Shown: positions 20,431-28,382, counted from the stretch's first letter. The stretch is DNA of 64,000 bases from Methanococcoides sp052057775 (GCF_052057775.1 NZ_CP195121.1:1922001-1986000); one strand, 5' to 3'. Made by a program: numbers and translations. The notes: generated from the letters alone by a model not told the origin.

Positions 20431-20631
20431 TTATCCCCACCTGTTTTGAGGAATAAAATCAGACATATCACACTTACCTGACATCACGCAGTTACAGAAG
20501 TCGTTGATTGCATGAGTGACCAGATCGGTTGCATTCAACTGGTTTGCGTAGTGTGACTCTAGCACGTATTCCATCTTCTCTACAGTCAGCCTGTCGAGGC
20601 TGAACGATTTTGGTACAGTCTTTCTTGTCAT
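20431..20631 (-). CDS. Ribbon-helix-helix-like DNA-binding protein 2
   Basis: A 66-residue protein: a beta strand with basic residues (TRKTVPKSFSLDRLT) followed by VEKMEYVLESHYANQLNATD and VTHAINDFC, the strand-helix-helix order of small RHH regulators. The N-T-D/S-D turn at the second helix fits the family. The C-terminal tail has Cys residues. The start ATG 20631 overlaps the preceding RHH gene (ATGA). It probably binds the palindromes in the adjacent control region together with, or against, the other two RHH proteins. Confidence 0.65.
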   Translation of the reverse strand: MTRKTVPKSFSLDRLTVEKMEYVLESHYANQLNATDLVTHAINDFCNCVMSGKCDMSDFIPQNRWG

Positions 20632-20777
20632 CTGATATTCTCCCTTCTAATTGGTGCGAGCTTTTCCCTAGTGAACGACCTGATGGCATCACTGACATTC
20701 ATGAAGTCGCCACGTTCGACGAGCTTCTCGATGTCTGCTACATCGTTCTCGGGCATGTGGAGTGATATTTTTACCAT
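20628..20777 (-). CDS. Ribbon-helix-helix-like DNA-binding protein 1
   Basis: A 49-residue protein with a strong ribosome site (GGAGGTAAAA before ATG 20777). MVKISLHMPENDVADIEKLV, then GDFMNVSDAIRSFTREKL, is the CopG/RHH pattern: a short strand, helix A, a Gly-containing turn with N-V-S-D, and helix B. It is the first gene of the minus-strand early operon and directly faces the divergent RHH gene at 20908. It probably regulates its own promoter through the 20.8-kb palindromes. Confidence 0.7.
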   Translation of the reverse strand: MVKISLHMPENDVADIEKLVERGDFMNVSDAIRSFTREKLAPIRRENIR

Positions 20778-20792
20778 TTTTACCTCCTATAA

Positions 20793-20808
20793 GCATACAA
20801 GAGTATGC
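20793..20808. promoter_or_regulatory. Switch operator 1
   Basis: GCATACAAGAGTATGC, perfect 6-bp arms around AAGA. It sits near the expected transcription start of the minus-strand early operon. Confidence 0.7.
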
Positions 20809-20830
20809 CAATAATCTTACTTAAAGCTTA

Positions 20831-20846
20831 TCATACTCTTGTATTA
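20831..20846. promoter_or_regulatory. Switch operator 2
   Basis: TCATACTCTTGTATTA, the operator 1 sequence in inverted orientation with changed ends. It lies midway between the two divergent TATA boxes. Confidence 0.6.
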
Positions 20847-20863
20847 CAATAGTCTGGCGACTG

Positions 20864-20871
20864 TTTATAAA
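20864..20871 (+). promoter_or_regulatory. TATA box of the divergent regulator gene
   Basis: TTTATAAA, placing transcription start near 20892, about 16 bases before ATG 20908. Operator 3 covers the interval between TATA and start, so its occupancy should block this promoter. Confidence 0.6.
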
Positions 20872-20875
20872 GTTG

Positions 20876-20891
20876 GCATACAATAGTATTA
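20876..20891. promoter_or_regulatory. Switch operator 3
   Basis: GCATACAATAGTATTA shares the CATAC-N4-GTAT core with operators 1 and 2. It overlaps the core promoter of the plus-strand regulator. Confidence 0.6.
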
Positions 20892-20907
20892 CAAAAGGTG
20901 TGCAATT

Positions 20908-21216
20908 ATGGCGAAGACGATAGGTTCTACCCAGAAAGAAAAAAAGACCATAGCCATCAGTGCTTATCTGTTGAATCAATCAAACGATATGATAGAGAGT
21001 GGTGAATTTAGCAGCTTGTCTGACCTCATCACGACTGCAATGAACGAGTTCTTTGTTCACAAAAGGATGGGACTGTGTGGCGAAATGCACTCTGTCATGA
21101 AAGCATATCTCCAGACCGAGGAAGGTCGCGAGTTAATCAGATCTATCTGTGAAGCTGATCCAAAAGCTGAACCTGTTGTCATTGCAGAGTCGGTTGAGAA
21201 GAAGACATTCAAATAA
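20908..21216 (+). CDS. Divergent RHH-like regulator (probable lysogeny repressor)
   Basis: A 102-residue protein transcribed away from the early operon. After a basic N-terminus, KKTIAISAYLLNQSNDMIES followed by GEFSSLSDLITTAMNEFF gives the strand-helix-turn-helix of RHH proteins, with S-S-L-S-D at the second helix. The C-terminal ~50 residues form an extra helical domain absent from the two facing RHH proteins, suggesting a dimerisation or sensing role. Its promoter carries one of three related palindromes. By position it is the best repressor candidate. Confidence 0.65.
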   Translation: MAKTIGSTQKEKKTIAISAYLLNQSNDMIESGEFSSLSDLITTAMNEFFVHKRMGLCGEMHSVMKAYLQTEEGRELIRSICEADPKAEPVVIAESVEKKTFK

Positions 21217-21331
21217 TTCGTGCTATGGGGGCACTTTTCAATTAATTGTTGGCGCAAGAATGTCCTTATTCAATTTCAAACTGTTAAAAAAATAACTGTG
21301 ATATAGTTCATATTCATTCGGAGTAAATAAA

Positions 21332-22270
21332 ATGGCCACGTTTAAGCTAGTACCCTATACATTTGATATTTATGAAGAAGGAAACAAATCTAATATTATT
21401 CCCTTTGATAATTTCAATAACAGTGGAAAAAACTATTACGATATTCTCTTTGATGACTTAGAGTCGGATATGAAAAATAAAGAAGAGCATGTCCTAAAAG
21501 GCTCAAAAAAATCACTATCTGTTGAGAGTATTACTAAATATCCAGAAATGCTTTCAGGATTATTTAAGTATGGCGAATTTGGAATTCAAGCCTCTTTCAC
21601 CGATATTAATACAAAAACTGTAGTCACTGGAATGGAGAGAAAGCCCAACCATTCTGAGAAATATCCATATTTTTACTTATTTTACATCCCGAAAGGGCAA
21701 CATAAAGGAATTGCAATCCTTCAAAATTACAAGAATATTGGAGTAAAAACCACATTGGAAAAAATTTTATCTACTTATTTAAACGGAACTCATTTGAAAG
21801 TTGAAATGCGGCCACTAATTTCTCGTGATTTATTAGATCAAATTGATAAGTCAAGACTTGTCGAATTTAACATGATACGGTACAACGTACCAAAAGACAT
21901 TGCCGAAAAATTCAGAGACGATAAAGCAAACGAGGACGACGATGACTCTAAAGAATTCCATGAAATTCGTTCAATAGTCGCCAATCGGAATAAAGAACTT
22001 AACTTAAGTGGTGCTTTAAGGCAAACTCTTTCAGAAACCGGAAACGATTATTTTATAATTGACCACGAAGAATATAATGAAGTAAAGGCAGTTATTGAAA
22101 TTGGAAGCATGAAAAAGACTCTCACCTTTGGAAATGGCAATAACAAATACCGTGAATCGATGGAATTAGAATTTACTTCTCTCAATGGTGGGTTTCCAAA
22201 ATACGAAGAACTTTATGATAATGCAATTGAGTATCTCGAACACCTTATTGAGAAGACTGGAGCTTATTAA
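21332..22270 (+). CDS. Soluble partner of a two-gene accessory pair, family unrecognised
   Basis: A 312-residue AT-rich gene with CGGAGTAAATAAA before the start. Visible parts are an N-terminal beta-rich domain (FKLVPYTFDIYEE), a middle region with YPYFYLFYIPKGQHKGIAIL and QNYKNIGVKTTLEKI, and a C-terminal strand-rich region (SMKKTLTFGNG, LNGGFPKYEELYDNAIEYLE). No transmembrane segment. The stop overlaps the next gene, which encodes a four-helix membrane protein. A soluble protein coupled to a membrane protein in a virus-adjacent AT-rich island recalls membrane-effector defence pairs such as Kiwa, but I cannot confirm a family. Confidence 0.6.
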   Translation: MATFKLVPYTFDIYEEGNKSNIIPFDNFNNSGKNYYDILFDDLESDMKNKEEHVLKGSKKSLSVESITKYPEMLSGLFKYGEFGIQASFTDINTKTVVTGMERKPNHSEKYPYFYLFYIPKGQHKGIAILQNYKNIGVKTTLEKILSTYLNGTHLKVEMRPLISRDLLDQIDKSRLVEFNMIRYNVPKDIAEKFRDDKANEDDDDSKEFHEIRSIVANRNKELNLSGALRQTLSETGNDYFIIDHEEYNEVKAVIEIGSMKKTLTFGNGNNKYRESMELEFTSLNGGFPKYEELYDNAIEYLEHLIEKTGAY

Positions 22271-22836
22271 TGTTCAAGCTTATTGATGTGAGACATATTG
22301 TATCTAAACATTATCAAACACTGCGGGAAGATTCGAATTTACCCGTAATAGCTTTTATATTTTTAATAATCCCAGTTTTAATCAGCTTATTTCCAATCTG
22401 TTTCGATAAGACCTTGACCGAAAATTCAGTCAATTCTCTTATAACAGCGTACTCAATATTTACTGCACTTCTCTTAAATGTTATTTTAATTATTTTTGAC
22501 ATCGTAAGAAAGGGTACAAATGACAATATTCCCCTAGGAGATGTAAGGGCAAAGGTCAAGAATAAGATGAAAAATGTACTGATTGAACACTTGTATTCCA
22601 ATTCACTCTATGCACTTCTAAGTTCAATCTTAATTTTAGTTCTCCTATTTAGTTTATCAATAATCGAAATATGGAATATAGAAATTTTCAAAATATATCA
22701 GTTTTCATTTAACGTATTGAAATTTGTCTCGTTTATTATCTATGTCTTGGTTGGTCATTTCATAATGAATTTAATCATGATAACAAAAAGACTTTCCGTC
22801 TTACTGTCTGACAATTTAAAGGAAAACTCAAAGTGA
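22270..22836 (+). CDS. Four-helix membrane protein of the accessory pair
   Basis: A 188-residue protein starting at ATG 22270, overlapping the previous stop (TAATG). Hydrophobic segments lie at about residues 25-45, 55-75, 115-135 and 145-165. A charged cytosolic loop (VRKGTNDNIPLGDVRAKVKN) sits between helices 2 and 3. Composition is very AT-rich. Size and helix count fit small membrane effectors of two-gene immune systems, but the sequence itself is not diagnostic. Coupling to the soluble partner suggests a complex. Confidence 0.6.
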   Translation: MFKLIDVRHIVSKHYQTLREDSNLPVIAFIFLIIPVLISLFPICFDKTLTENSVNSLITAYSIFTALLLNVILIIFDIVRKGTNDNIPLGDVRAKVKNKMKNVLIEHLYSNSLYALLSSILILVLLFSLSIIEIWNIEIFKIYQFSFNVLKFVSFIIYVLVGHFIMNLIMITKRLSVLLSDNLKENSK

Positions 22837-22842
22837 TTACTC

Positions 22843-23193
22843 ATGTACGTTCGCACCCGCTGCTCTCACTGTAACAAAGTCGATTACCACGACATTGCAA
22901 TCAACACACTGGTACGCAAGACCGTATTCAGTGACCACAGTCAGATGATGCGATATCTGATCGAGAACATCGATGTGGATGAGACAATCTCAGAAGAAGA
23001 GATGGCAAGATCTGTTCTCCAGGAACTGCGTGGGTATGTGTACGATGGCATCACTACATACGAACTTTGCCGAATCCTGAAAGAATACTTTGGAGTAGTC
23101 GCAATGCATTGCTGTGATCTAATTCAGAAGATGAAAATCGAATTAGACATGTACTGTCCGGATCATCAACATTTGTACTTTGTGGAAGCTTAA
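22843..23193 (+). CDS. Zinc-ribbon/HTH-like protein
   Basis: A 116-residue protein seven bases after the membrane gene, with base composition closer to the viral genes. It starts with C-S-H-C (YVRTRCSHCNKVDYHD), then a helical region (SEEEMARSVLQELRGYVYDG), TTYELCRILKEYFGVVAMHC, and a C-terminal CPDHQH. Two half-ligand sets (Cys-x-x-Cys and Cys-x-x-His) could share one zinc. The central helices resemble a winged helix. Probably a nucleic acid-binding accessory protein. Confidence 0.55.
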   Translation: MYVRTRCSHCNKVDYHDIAINTLVRKTVFSDHSQMMRYLIENIDVDETISEEEMARSVLQELRGYVYDGITTYELCRILKEYFGVVAMHCCDLIQKMKIELDMYCPDHQHLYFVEA

Positions 23194-23241
23194 GCTCCAT
23201 AAACATCACAGTTAAATACTTTTATACAGTCAAAGGATTTA

Positions 23242-23997
23242 ATGAGTTTATCAAACGACCGATTGGCAACAAAGATTGAATCAAAATTGGAAATTCCAAT
23301 GATCGTCGTTGCTCTTTTTGTATTGCCTCTCGTGCTAGTTGAATTGGAAATTGTACAAACTGCACCACGTATAGTAAAAATAGCAACCCTATTAGATAAT
23401 CTAATCTGGTTTATTTTTCTACTAGAATTCGTTTTAATGTTAAGTCTTCGCTCAGAAAGACTAGAGTATACTAAGAATAATTGGTTTATGCTACTATTAC
23501 TTGTCCTTACGCCACCGATTATTGTGCCAGAAGGATTTTCTTCACTTAGATCTTTGAGATCTTTACGTGTTGCTCGAGCAGCCAGAAGCTTTAGAGTTTT
23601 CATTGCTGCAAAGCGGGGATTAAAACCAATACATCAAATATTTCAAAAAAACTCGATGCACTATGTTACGGGTTGCTCATTGATTATAATAGTCCTAGCT
23701 GGAACCCTTTTTAGTCGTGTAGAGGATCAACGCCTTTCAGAAGGGGTATGGTGGGCAATTACGACAGTAACAACTGTGGGCTATGGAGATTTGTATCCAG
23801 AAACACTTGTTGGTAAGTTTTTGGCATTTTTTGTCATGATTATTGGAATTGGCTTTGTTTCAATACTGACAGCAAATGTCGCTGCTTATTTCGTAGAAAA
23901 TGATCGTGAAAATGGAGATCATGATGTACTTATAAGAAAAATAGATGAATTGTCAAAGAAGATCGATGAACTTGATCGTAAAATATCTGAGAAATGA
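23242..23997 (+). CDS. Voltage-gated-type potassium channel
   Basis: A 251-residue channel subunit with six hydrophobic segments. The S4-like segment (residues ~99-120) has Arg at every third position (SLRSLRSLRVARAARSFRVF). The pore has selectivity filter TVGYGD at residues 178-183, then a final helix (FFVMIIGIGFVSILTANVAA). The C-terminus is a coiled coil (KIDELSKKIDELDRKI) that would help tetramer formation. A TATA-like CTTTTATAC about 20 bases before ATG suggests an almost leaderless message. AT-rich and near the provirus, it might be viral cargo or host. Confidence 0.85.
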   Translation: MSLSNDRLATKIESKLEIPMIVVALFVLPLVLVELEIVQTAPRIVKIATLLDNLIWFIFLLEFVLMLSLRSERLEYTKNNWFMLLLLVLTPPIIVPEGFSSLRSLRSLRVARAARSFRVFIAAKRGLKPIHQIFQKNSMHYVTGCSLIIIVLAGTLFSRVEDQRLSEGVWWAITTVTTVGYGDLYPETLVGKFLAFFVMIIGIGFVSILTANVAAYFVENDRENGDHDVLIRKIDELSKKIDELDRKISEK

Positions 23998-24025
23998 TAA
24001 TGTAAACATGGAATAGGTGGTCCAA

Positions 24026-24979
24026 TTGATAAAGAAAATACTAATCATATTATTTATCGTCACATCATTGACCTTATCCGGTTGTGTCGATTCAACAGAG
24101 GATATCCAGGAATCTGTAGAAGACATACCTGCGATAGTGGAAGATATCTCAGATACACTCGATGACATGGAATCAGAAGTGGAGCAAACTCCACAAGTAG
24201 AACCAAGCGAATCACTTGTCGTCGGTGCATTCAACGTCCAGGTATTCGGAGTTTCAAAGGCCGATAAGCCTGAAGTCATGGCAGTACTCGCAGACATCGT
24301 ACGAACATATGATGTAGTAGCCATTCAGGAGATCAGAGATGCTTCACAGACCGCACTTCCTGAGCTTGTAGATCTTGTTAACAACGACGGCTCTCAATAC
24401 GACTATGTAGTTAGCGAGAGACTCGGCAGGACCACATCAAAGGAGCAGTACGCGTACATCTACAATACACAGACTGTGGAGATCACAGGAATGCCAGAAA
24501 CCTACCCTGAACCTGAAGGTACTGATCCATTCCACAGACAGCCATACATTGCTGCTATCAGTTCCACCCAAGGTAACTTTGATGCAGTCCTGATTGTGGT
24601 CCATACTGACCCAGACGAGGCCACAGAAGAGATCAATGCACTGGATGATGTCCTCACCTATGCTCAGTCTGTATACCCTGAAGAGAATGACTTCATATTG
24701 ATGGGCGACTTCAACGCAGACGGTTCATATTTTGATGAAGATTCAACTTCAGATCTCGATGCATATCACTGGGTAATTGACGATACTGTGGATACCACAA
24801 CGAAGTCTACAGACTATACCTATGACAGGATCGTGCTGACTGATAGTTCAGACTTGGTAGGAGACTCAGGAGTATTCAGATACGACTTGGAATATGGATT
24901 ATCTGAAGATCTCACAACTGATGTATCAGATCATTATCCAGTATTTGCAACCTTTTCGATAAGTGAGATAGAAGATTGA
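24026..24979 (+). CDS. Secreted lipoprotein of the endonuclease/exonuclease/phosphatase family
   Basis: A 317-residue protein. TTG 24026 follows AGGTGG by five bases; a GTG at 24017 is the longer option. A signal peptide ends in lipobox LSGC with Cys20. An acidic linker follows, then the DNase I-like fold with VGAFNVQVFG, VAIQEIRD, MGDFNADGSY, YDRIVLT and VSDHYPVFATF, so the metal- and acid-base-site residues are present. It probably cleaves DNA or phosphoester substrates outside the cell, anchored by a lipid. The strong acidic content matches salt-tolerant secreted proteins. Confidence 0.82.
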   Translation: MIKKILIILFIVTSLTLSGCVDSTEDIQESVEDIPAIVEDISDTLDDMESEVEQTPQVEPSESLVVGAFNVQVFGVSKADKPEVMAVLADIVRTYDVVAIQEIRDASQTALPELVDLVNNDGSQYDYVVSERLGRTTSKEQYAYIYNTQTVEITGMPETYPEPEGTDPFHRQPYIAAISSTQGNFDAVLIVVHTDPDEATEEINALDDVLTYAQSVYPEENDFILMGDFNADGSYFDEDSTSDLDAYHWVIDDTVDTTTKSTDYTYDRIVLTDSSDLVGDSGVFRYDLEYGLSEDLTTDVSDHYPVFATFSISEIED

Positions 24980-25203
24980 TTGAATTTGCTGTCCTAATCG
25001 GCAGCATCTCTATTTTGTAGAAGCTTGATGTTCAAATCAGGCTCCCGCTTCTTAAAGATGGGATATAGGTAACAGCAAAAAACCGAACTCTTAAAACTTT
25101 CAAATAATAGATTTCTAGTAAAGTCTAGAATATTTGTTAGAAATATGATAACCCATAATAAATATTAATATATTTACATAACATATACTATTTTTTGATA
25201 ATG

Positions 25204-25211
25204 TATATATA
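25204..25211 (+). promoter_or_regulatory. TATA box upstream of the beta-helix surface gene
   Basis: TATATATA, with transcription starting near 25235. This would give a leader of about 145 bases that contains the two hairpins listed next. Confidence 0.45.
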
Positions 25212-25264
25212 AGATAGAGAACATCTTTTCTCTAAGGGTTTACGCTAGTCTGTGGGGGGTCGAC

Positions 25265-25285
25265 AAGGCATCGCTGCCTTTTTTG
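25265..25285 (+). terminator. Terminator-like hairpin within the leader
   Basis: AAGGCA-TCGC-TGCCTT followed directly by TTTT. It resembles an intrinsic terminator and lies between promoter and gene, so it could attenuate expression or end upstream transcripts. Confidence 0.45.
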
Positions 25286-25311
25286 AACTTGGAAATTCCG
25301 GGCATGTCCTG

Positions 25312-25369
25312 CCTTATTGATAGTGATCTCTACAGATGTAGGGAAATCTTAAGATTGTAATCAATAAGG
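25312..25369 (+). promoter_or_regulatory. Leader inverted repeat next to the ribosome site
   Basis: CCTTATTGAT (25312-25321) pairs perfectly with ATCAATAAGG (25360-25369). The second arm runs into the GGTGG ribosome site of the 25381 gene, so pairing could partly hide that site. Confidence 0.45.
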
Positions 25370-25380
25370 TGGTGGAAATA

Positions 25381-26856
25381 ATGGGAATTAAACAAGGTAT
25401 ACTGATAAGTTTCGGAATAGCTTTGCTGTTAATGACCGTGGGAACGGCATCAGCAGCTACAATCACGGTGAACAATAGCACAGGAGATGTAGCAGATTTC
25501 ACCTCGATACAGGCAGCTATAGATGATGTAAATACACTGGATGAAGATACCATTCTTGTTTATCCAGGAACATACAACGAGAACGTGGATGTTTATAAGT
25601 CAGTGAACATCACATCGATAGATGGTGCTGCTGCAACTAATGTCGTTGCTTTCTCCTATGAAGATCATGTCTTCGCCGTATATGCAGATAATGTGACTAT
25701 CAGTGGCTTCAATGCGAGTGGCGCTTTGGATCCAGGTATGGCGGGTATCTACCTAGATAATTCCAGCAACACCAGGCTGAGCAACAACATCGCGGAAGGG
25801 AATTTTGCCGGTATTGTTTTAGAGGGGATTTGCAACAACACCATGCTGACCAACAACATGATGGTAGAAAATCTTGCGGATGGCATTGTGTTATTCGAAA
25901 CCGATAACTGTGTCCTAACTGATAACACAGTGAATGACAATGAAGTAGGCATCATACTGATATTTGCCAATAACACTATCCTGACCGACAACATCATCGA
26001 GAATTCTTCTAATAGTGACATCGTAATGATTTATTCCCACAACAACAGGTTGATCGGTAATACGGCTGCTAACAGCGATTACGGTATCTACATAGATGAG
26101 TCCAGCAACAATGAGCTGGCAGACAATACGGTGATAAACAATAGCGCAGCAGGCATCATGCTATTACAATCCGACGACACCAGACTGACTAGCAACACTG
26201 TGTCAGGTAACATGGAGCCAACCGCCATGGTCACCTATGGCATCTATTTAAGTGGTAACAACAGCACATTAATCAATAATACTATATCCGTCAACGCGGA
26301 TTATGGTCTCTATTTGGATGATGATTCCACCAACAATCTCATCTACAATAATTACTTCAATAATAGCACCTATTACTTCATGCTTGTGAATTATGATGGC
26401 AGTAGCACGTGGAACTCAACAGAAATGGTGACCTATGTATACGAAGGTAACACTTACACGAGTTATACAGGTAACTATTACTTCGACTATGCAAACGAGA
26501 TGAGCAACGACATCGATGGTGATGGTATTGGTGACACGGCCTATTATGTAGACCCCTATCCATTGATGTTCTGGCCGGTTATCCCAGTACCTCCCATAGT
26601 AGATCCTTCAGATGCTTTGGATGAGCTTAAAGGAGATGTAGATGCTCTGGATGAACCGACTCTCATTAAAAAGCTTGATGGCGTAATCAGTATGCTTGAT
26701 AAGGAAGAATATGAGAAAGCCATTGAGAAACTTGAGGATTTTATTAAAACTGTTGAGAGACTGGAGAAGAGGGGTAAGCTAACTGAGGGTCAGGCTGAAG
26801 ACCTAATCAAAGAAGCAGAGGATATCATTAAGCTTATTGAGAATTTAGAAGGGTAA
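25381..26856 (+). CDS. Secreted right-handed beta-helix surface protein (NosD-like) with FIMAH-like end
   Basis: A 491-residue exported protein, ATG 25381 after GGTGGTGGAAATA. The signal peptide covers about residues 1-25 (LLLMTVGTASA). Residues ~30-340 contain repeated beta-helix rungs (Asn-rich turns such as NNTMLTNNMMV, NNTILTDNIIENSSN) as in NosD/pectate lyase-like repeats. Residues ~420-491 form a helical domain (LIKKLDGVISMLDKEEYEKA, LEDFIKTVERLEKRGKL) with the spacing of FIMAH domains found in secreted enzymes. Probably cell-surface or matrix-binding. A membrane sorting tail is not seen. Confidence 0.8.
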   Translation: MGIKQGILISFGIALLLMTVGTASAATITVNNSTGDVADFTSIQAAIDDVNTLDEDTILVYPGTYNENVDVYKSVNITSIDGAAATNVVAFSYEDHVFAVYADNVTISGFNASGALDPGMAGIYLDNSSNTRLSNNIAEGNFAGIVLEGICNNTMLTNNMMVENLADGIVLFETDNCVLTDNTVNDNEVGIILIFANNTILTDNIIENSSNSDIVMIYSHNNRLIGNTAANSDYGIYIDESSNNELADNTVINNSAAGIMLLQSDDTRLTSNTVSGNMEPTAMVTYGIYLSGNNSTLINNTISVNADYGLYLDDDSTNNLIYNNYFNNSTYYFMLVNYDGSSTWNSTEMVTYVYEGNTYTSYTGNYYFDYANEMSNDIDGDGIGDTAYYVDPYPLMFWPVIPVPPIVDPSDALDELKGDVDALDEPTLIKKLDGVISMLDKEEYEKAIEKLEDFIKTVERLEKRGKLTEGQAEDLIKEAEDIIKLIENLEG

Positions 26857-26880
26857 ACTAACCCTTCTTTTGCTTTTTTT
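26847..26880 (+). terminator. Intrinsic-type terminator after the beta-helix gene
   Basis: Perfect 8-bp stem AGAAGGGT / ACCCTTCT with a 6-base loop, followed by TTTGCTTTTTTT. It includes the stop codon of the gene. Confidence 0.75.
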
Positions 26881-26959
26881 AGTCAACACTTTTATTTTGT
26901 AGAACAGAGAGATTAATATTTACCTTTGTTAGCACAAGTGCTATTATTAGAACTGTCTT

Positions 26960-27109
26960 TCAGGCGAGATTCTCATCCCTTGAGCCGGTGCGGAGGATAA
27001 TTGACAATAGTTCTGCATTGGAAAGTGGACCGGGACCGTGTTTTAGCAGGCGTTCCCGTGGGCGTTCATCTTCAGGCATATCGTGTATCCGCACTTTATT
27101 CTCAGGCAT
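26960..27109 (-). pseudogene. radC: Truncated radC (N-terminal fragment)
   Basis: A 49-residue frame from ATG 27109 to TGA. The product has the RadC start: IHDMPEDERPRERLLKHGPG, LSNAELLSIILRTGSRDEN. Full RadC is about 225 residues with a JAB metalloprotease-like domain, which is absent here. After the stop neither this nor neighbouring frames continue the family. A promoter-like TATA (TTTATATTAAT) is intact about 20-30 bases upstream. The gene was probably cut by a recombination at about 26,960, which would mark the right edge of the AT-rich accessory segment. Confidence 0.75.
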
Positions 27110-27308
27110 GGATGGCTATAATATAGAAGATTAATATAAACCAGCCGAAATTTAAGTTGTTGAATTATATTTTTATGAGAATATCCTTTTCTTCATTTGC
27201 ATTTTTGATTGTCCACAATCTCTTATTTCGTCTTATTTTCATCAGCCATTACCTTCAACTCCAATAATCCAACGTGCTTATATAGAGAGCTGAAAATACA
27301 GAGAGATC

Positions 27309-28133
27309 ATGAAAGTCATCTCAGTAATAGGCTACAAGAACACAGGAAAGACCACCCTTGTTACAAGGCTGGTGCAGGAACTTTCAAAGCATGGACGTGT
27401 GGGAACGGCCAAGATGATGACGGATCATCGCCTTGATAACCCGAATGCAGATACCGGGAAGCACTTTGATGCCGGTGCTGACATGGTCACAGCGATCACA
27501 AATAGTGAGCTTGTTTCCATTCAGCGTGACCCTTCCGTTGAGAAGGCCATCGATGCCCTTGCAAATGCAGGCATGGACTTTGCTGTGATCGAGGGTGCAA
27601 AGGATAGCCCTGTTGCCAAGATAGTACTGGGAGATATTGATGAAGACGTTCAGAATGTTGTTGCAAGGCTTCCTGCAAGGTCTGACTGGGACCTCCGGGA
27701 GCTTGTGGATATCATCAGGGAACAGCCTGATCATGTGACACTTGATCTCCTTCTCAAACAGATAAAACAGGTACCTGGAATAGAGAAGGTAGGCGGTATT
27801 GGAAGCTTTACCGGAATAGTCCGAGTTGACAATGATGATTTCAGGACCAGCAAGCTTGAGTTCGAGAGCTATGAAAAGGCGGCAGCTGCAAGTATACAGA
27901 AGATCCGCGAGGAGATCATGCAGCAGGAAGGCATCATTGATGTGCTGATCCATCACAAGGTCGGTACCATAAAACCTCTGGAAGATATCGTATACATTGT
28001 CGTGGCAGCAGGCCACAGGCAACAGCTTTTCCCGGCGCTTGCCGAAACACTTGAAAGAGTTAAGTCAGAAGTTCCGATCTGGAAGAAAGAGATCACCGTT
28101 GATGGTAACTTCTGGGTCCATGATCATGCCTGA
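27309..28133 (+). CDS. MobB-MoaE fusion, molybdopterin biosynthesis
   Basis: A 274-residue two-domain protein. Residues 1-~150 are MobB-like: Walker A GYKNTGKTT at residues 8-16, then DHRLDNPNADTGKHFDAGAD and VIEGAKDSPVAK. Residues ~155-274 are MoaE, the large subunit of molybdopterin synthase (GGIGSFTGIVR, EIMQQEGIIDVLIHHKVGTI, PIWKKEITVDGNFWV). It would serve formylmethanofuran dehydrogenase and other Mo/W enzymes. The fusion is known in methanogens. An upstream gene-free stretch holds a TATA-like TTATATAGAG close to the start. Confidence 0.92.
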   Translation: MKVISVIGYKNTGKTTLVTRLVQELSKHGRVGTAKMMTDHRLDNPNADTGKHFDAGADMVTAITNSELVSIQRDPSVEKAIDALANAGMDFAVIEGAKDSPVAKIVLGDIDEDVQNVVARLPARSDWDLRELVDIIREQPDHVTLDLLLKQIKQVPGIEKVGGIGSFTGIVRVDNDDFRTSKLEFESYEKAAAASIQKIREEIMQQEGIIDVLIHHKVGTIKPLEDIVYIVVAAGHRQQLFPALAETLERVKSEVPIWKKEITVDGNFWVHDHA

Positions 28134-28382
28134 ACTTTTCTGCAGTTCAGCGCATCCCAACTTATTTTACATGTAAATTAATTATAAATTTTCCTTTTTT
28201 CGACCATTTTTTACTTATATTGCTTTATCCTACAGCGGTTGCCGTATGGTTTTGCACATTAATGTCATTATTTGTTCAATAACTTCCAGAATATACTTGT
28301 TTCAGACGAAACATTAAAGTATGACTCATGTTAACGATTGACATGATCTTTACACTTTTCTAAAAAACACGTGGTGACAATT

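Noticed and set aside
1..25000. Integrase, recombinase or attachment sites for the provirus
   Set aside because: Searched all gene products for tyrosine or serine recombinase motifs and found none. The gene may lie left of the window, and no convincing direct-repeat att pair could be identified.
27384..28022. 212-residue minus-strand frame opposite MobB-MoaE
   Set aside because: Antisense shadow of a clear two-domain gene; composition is not protein-like.
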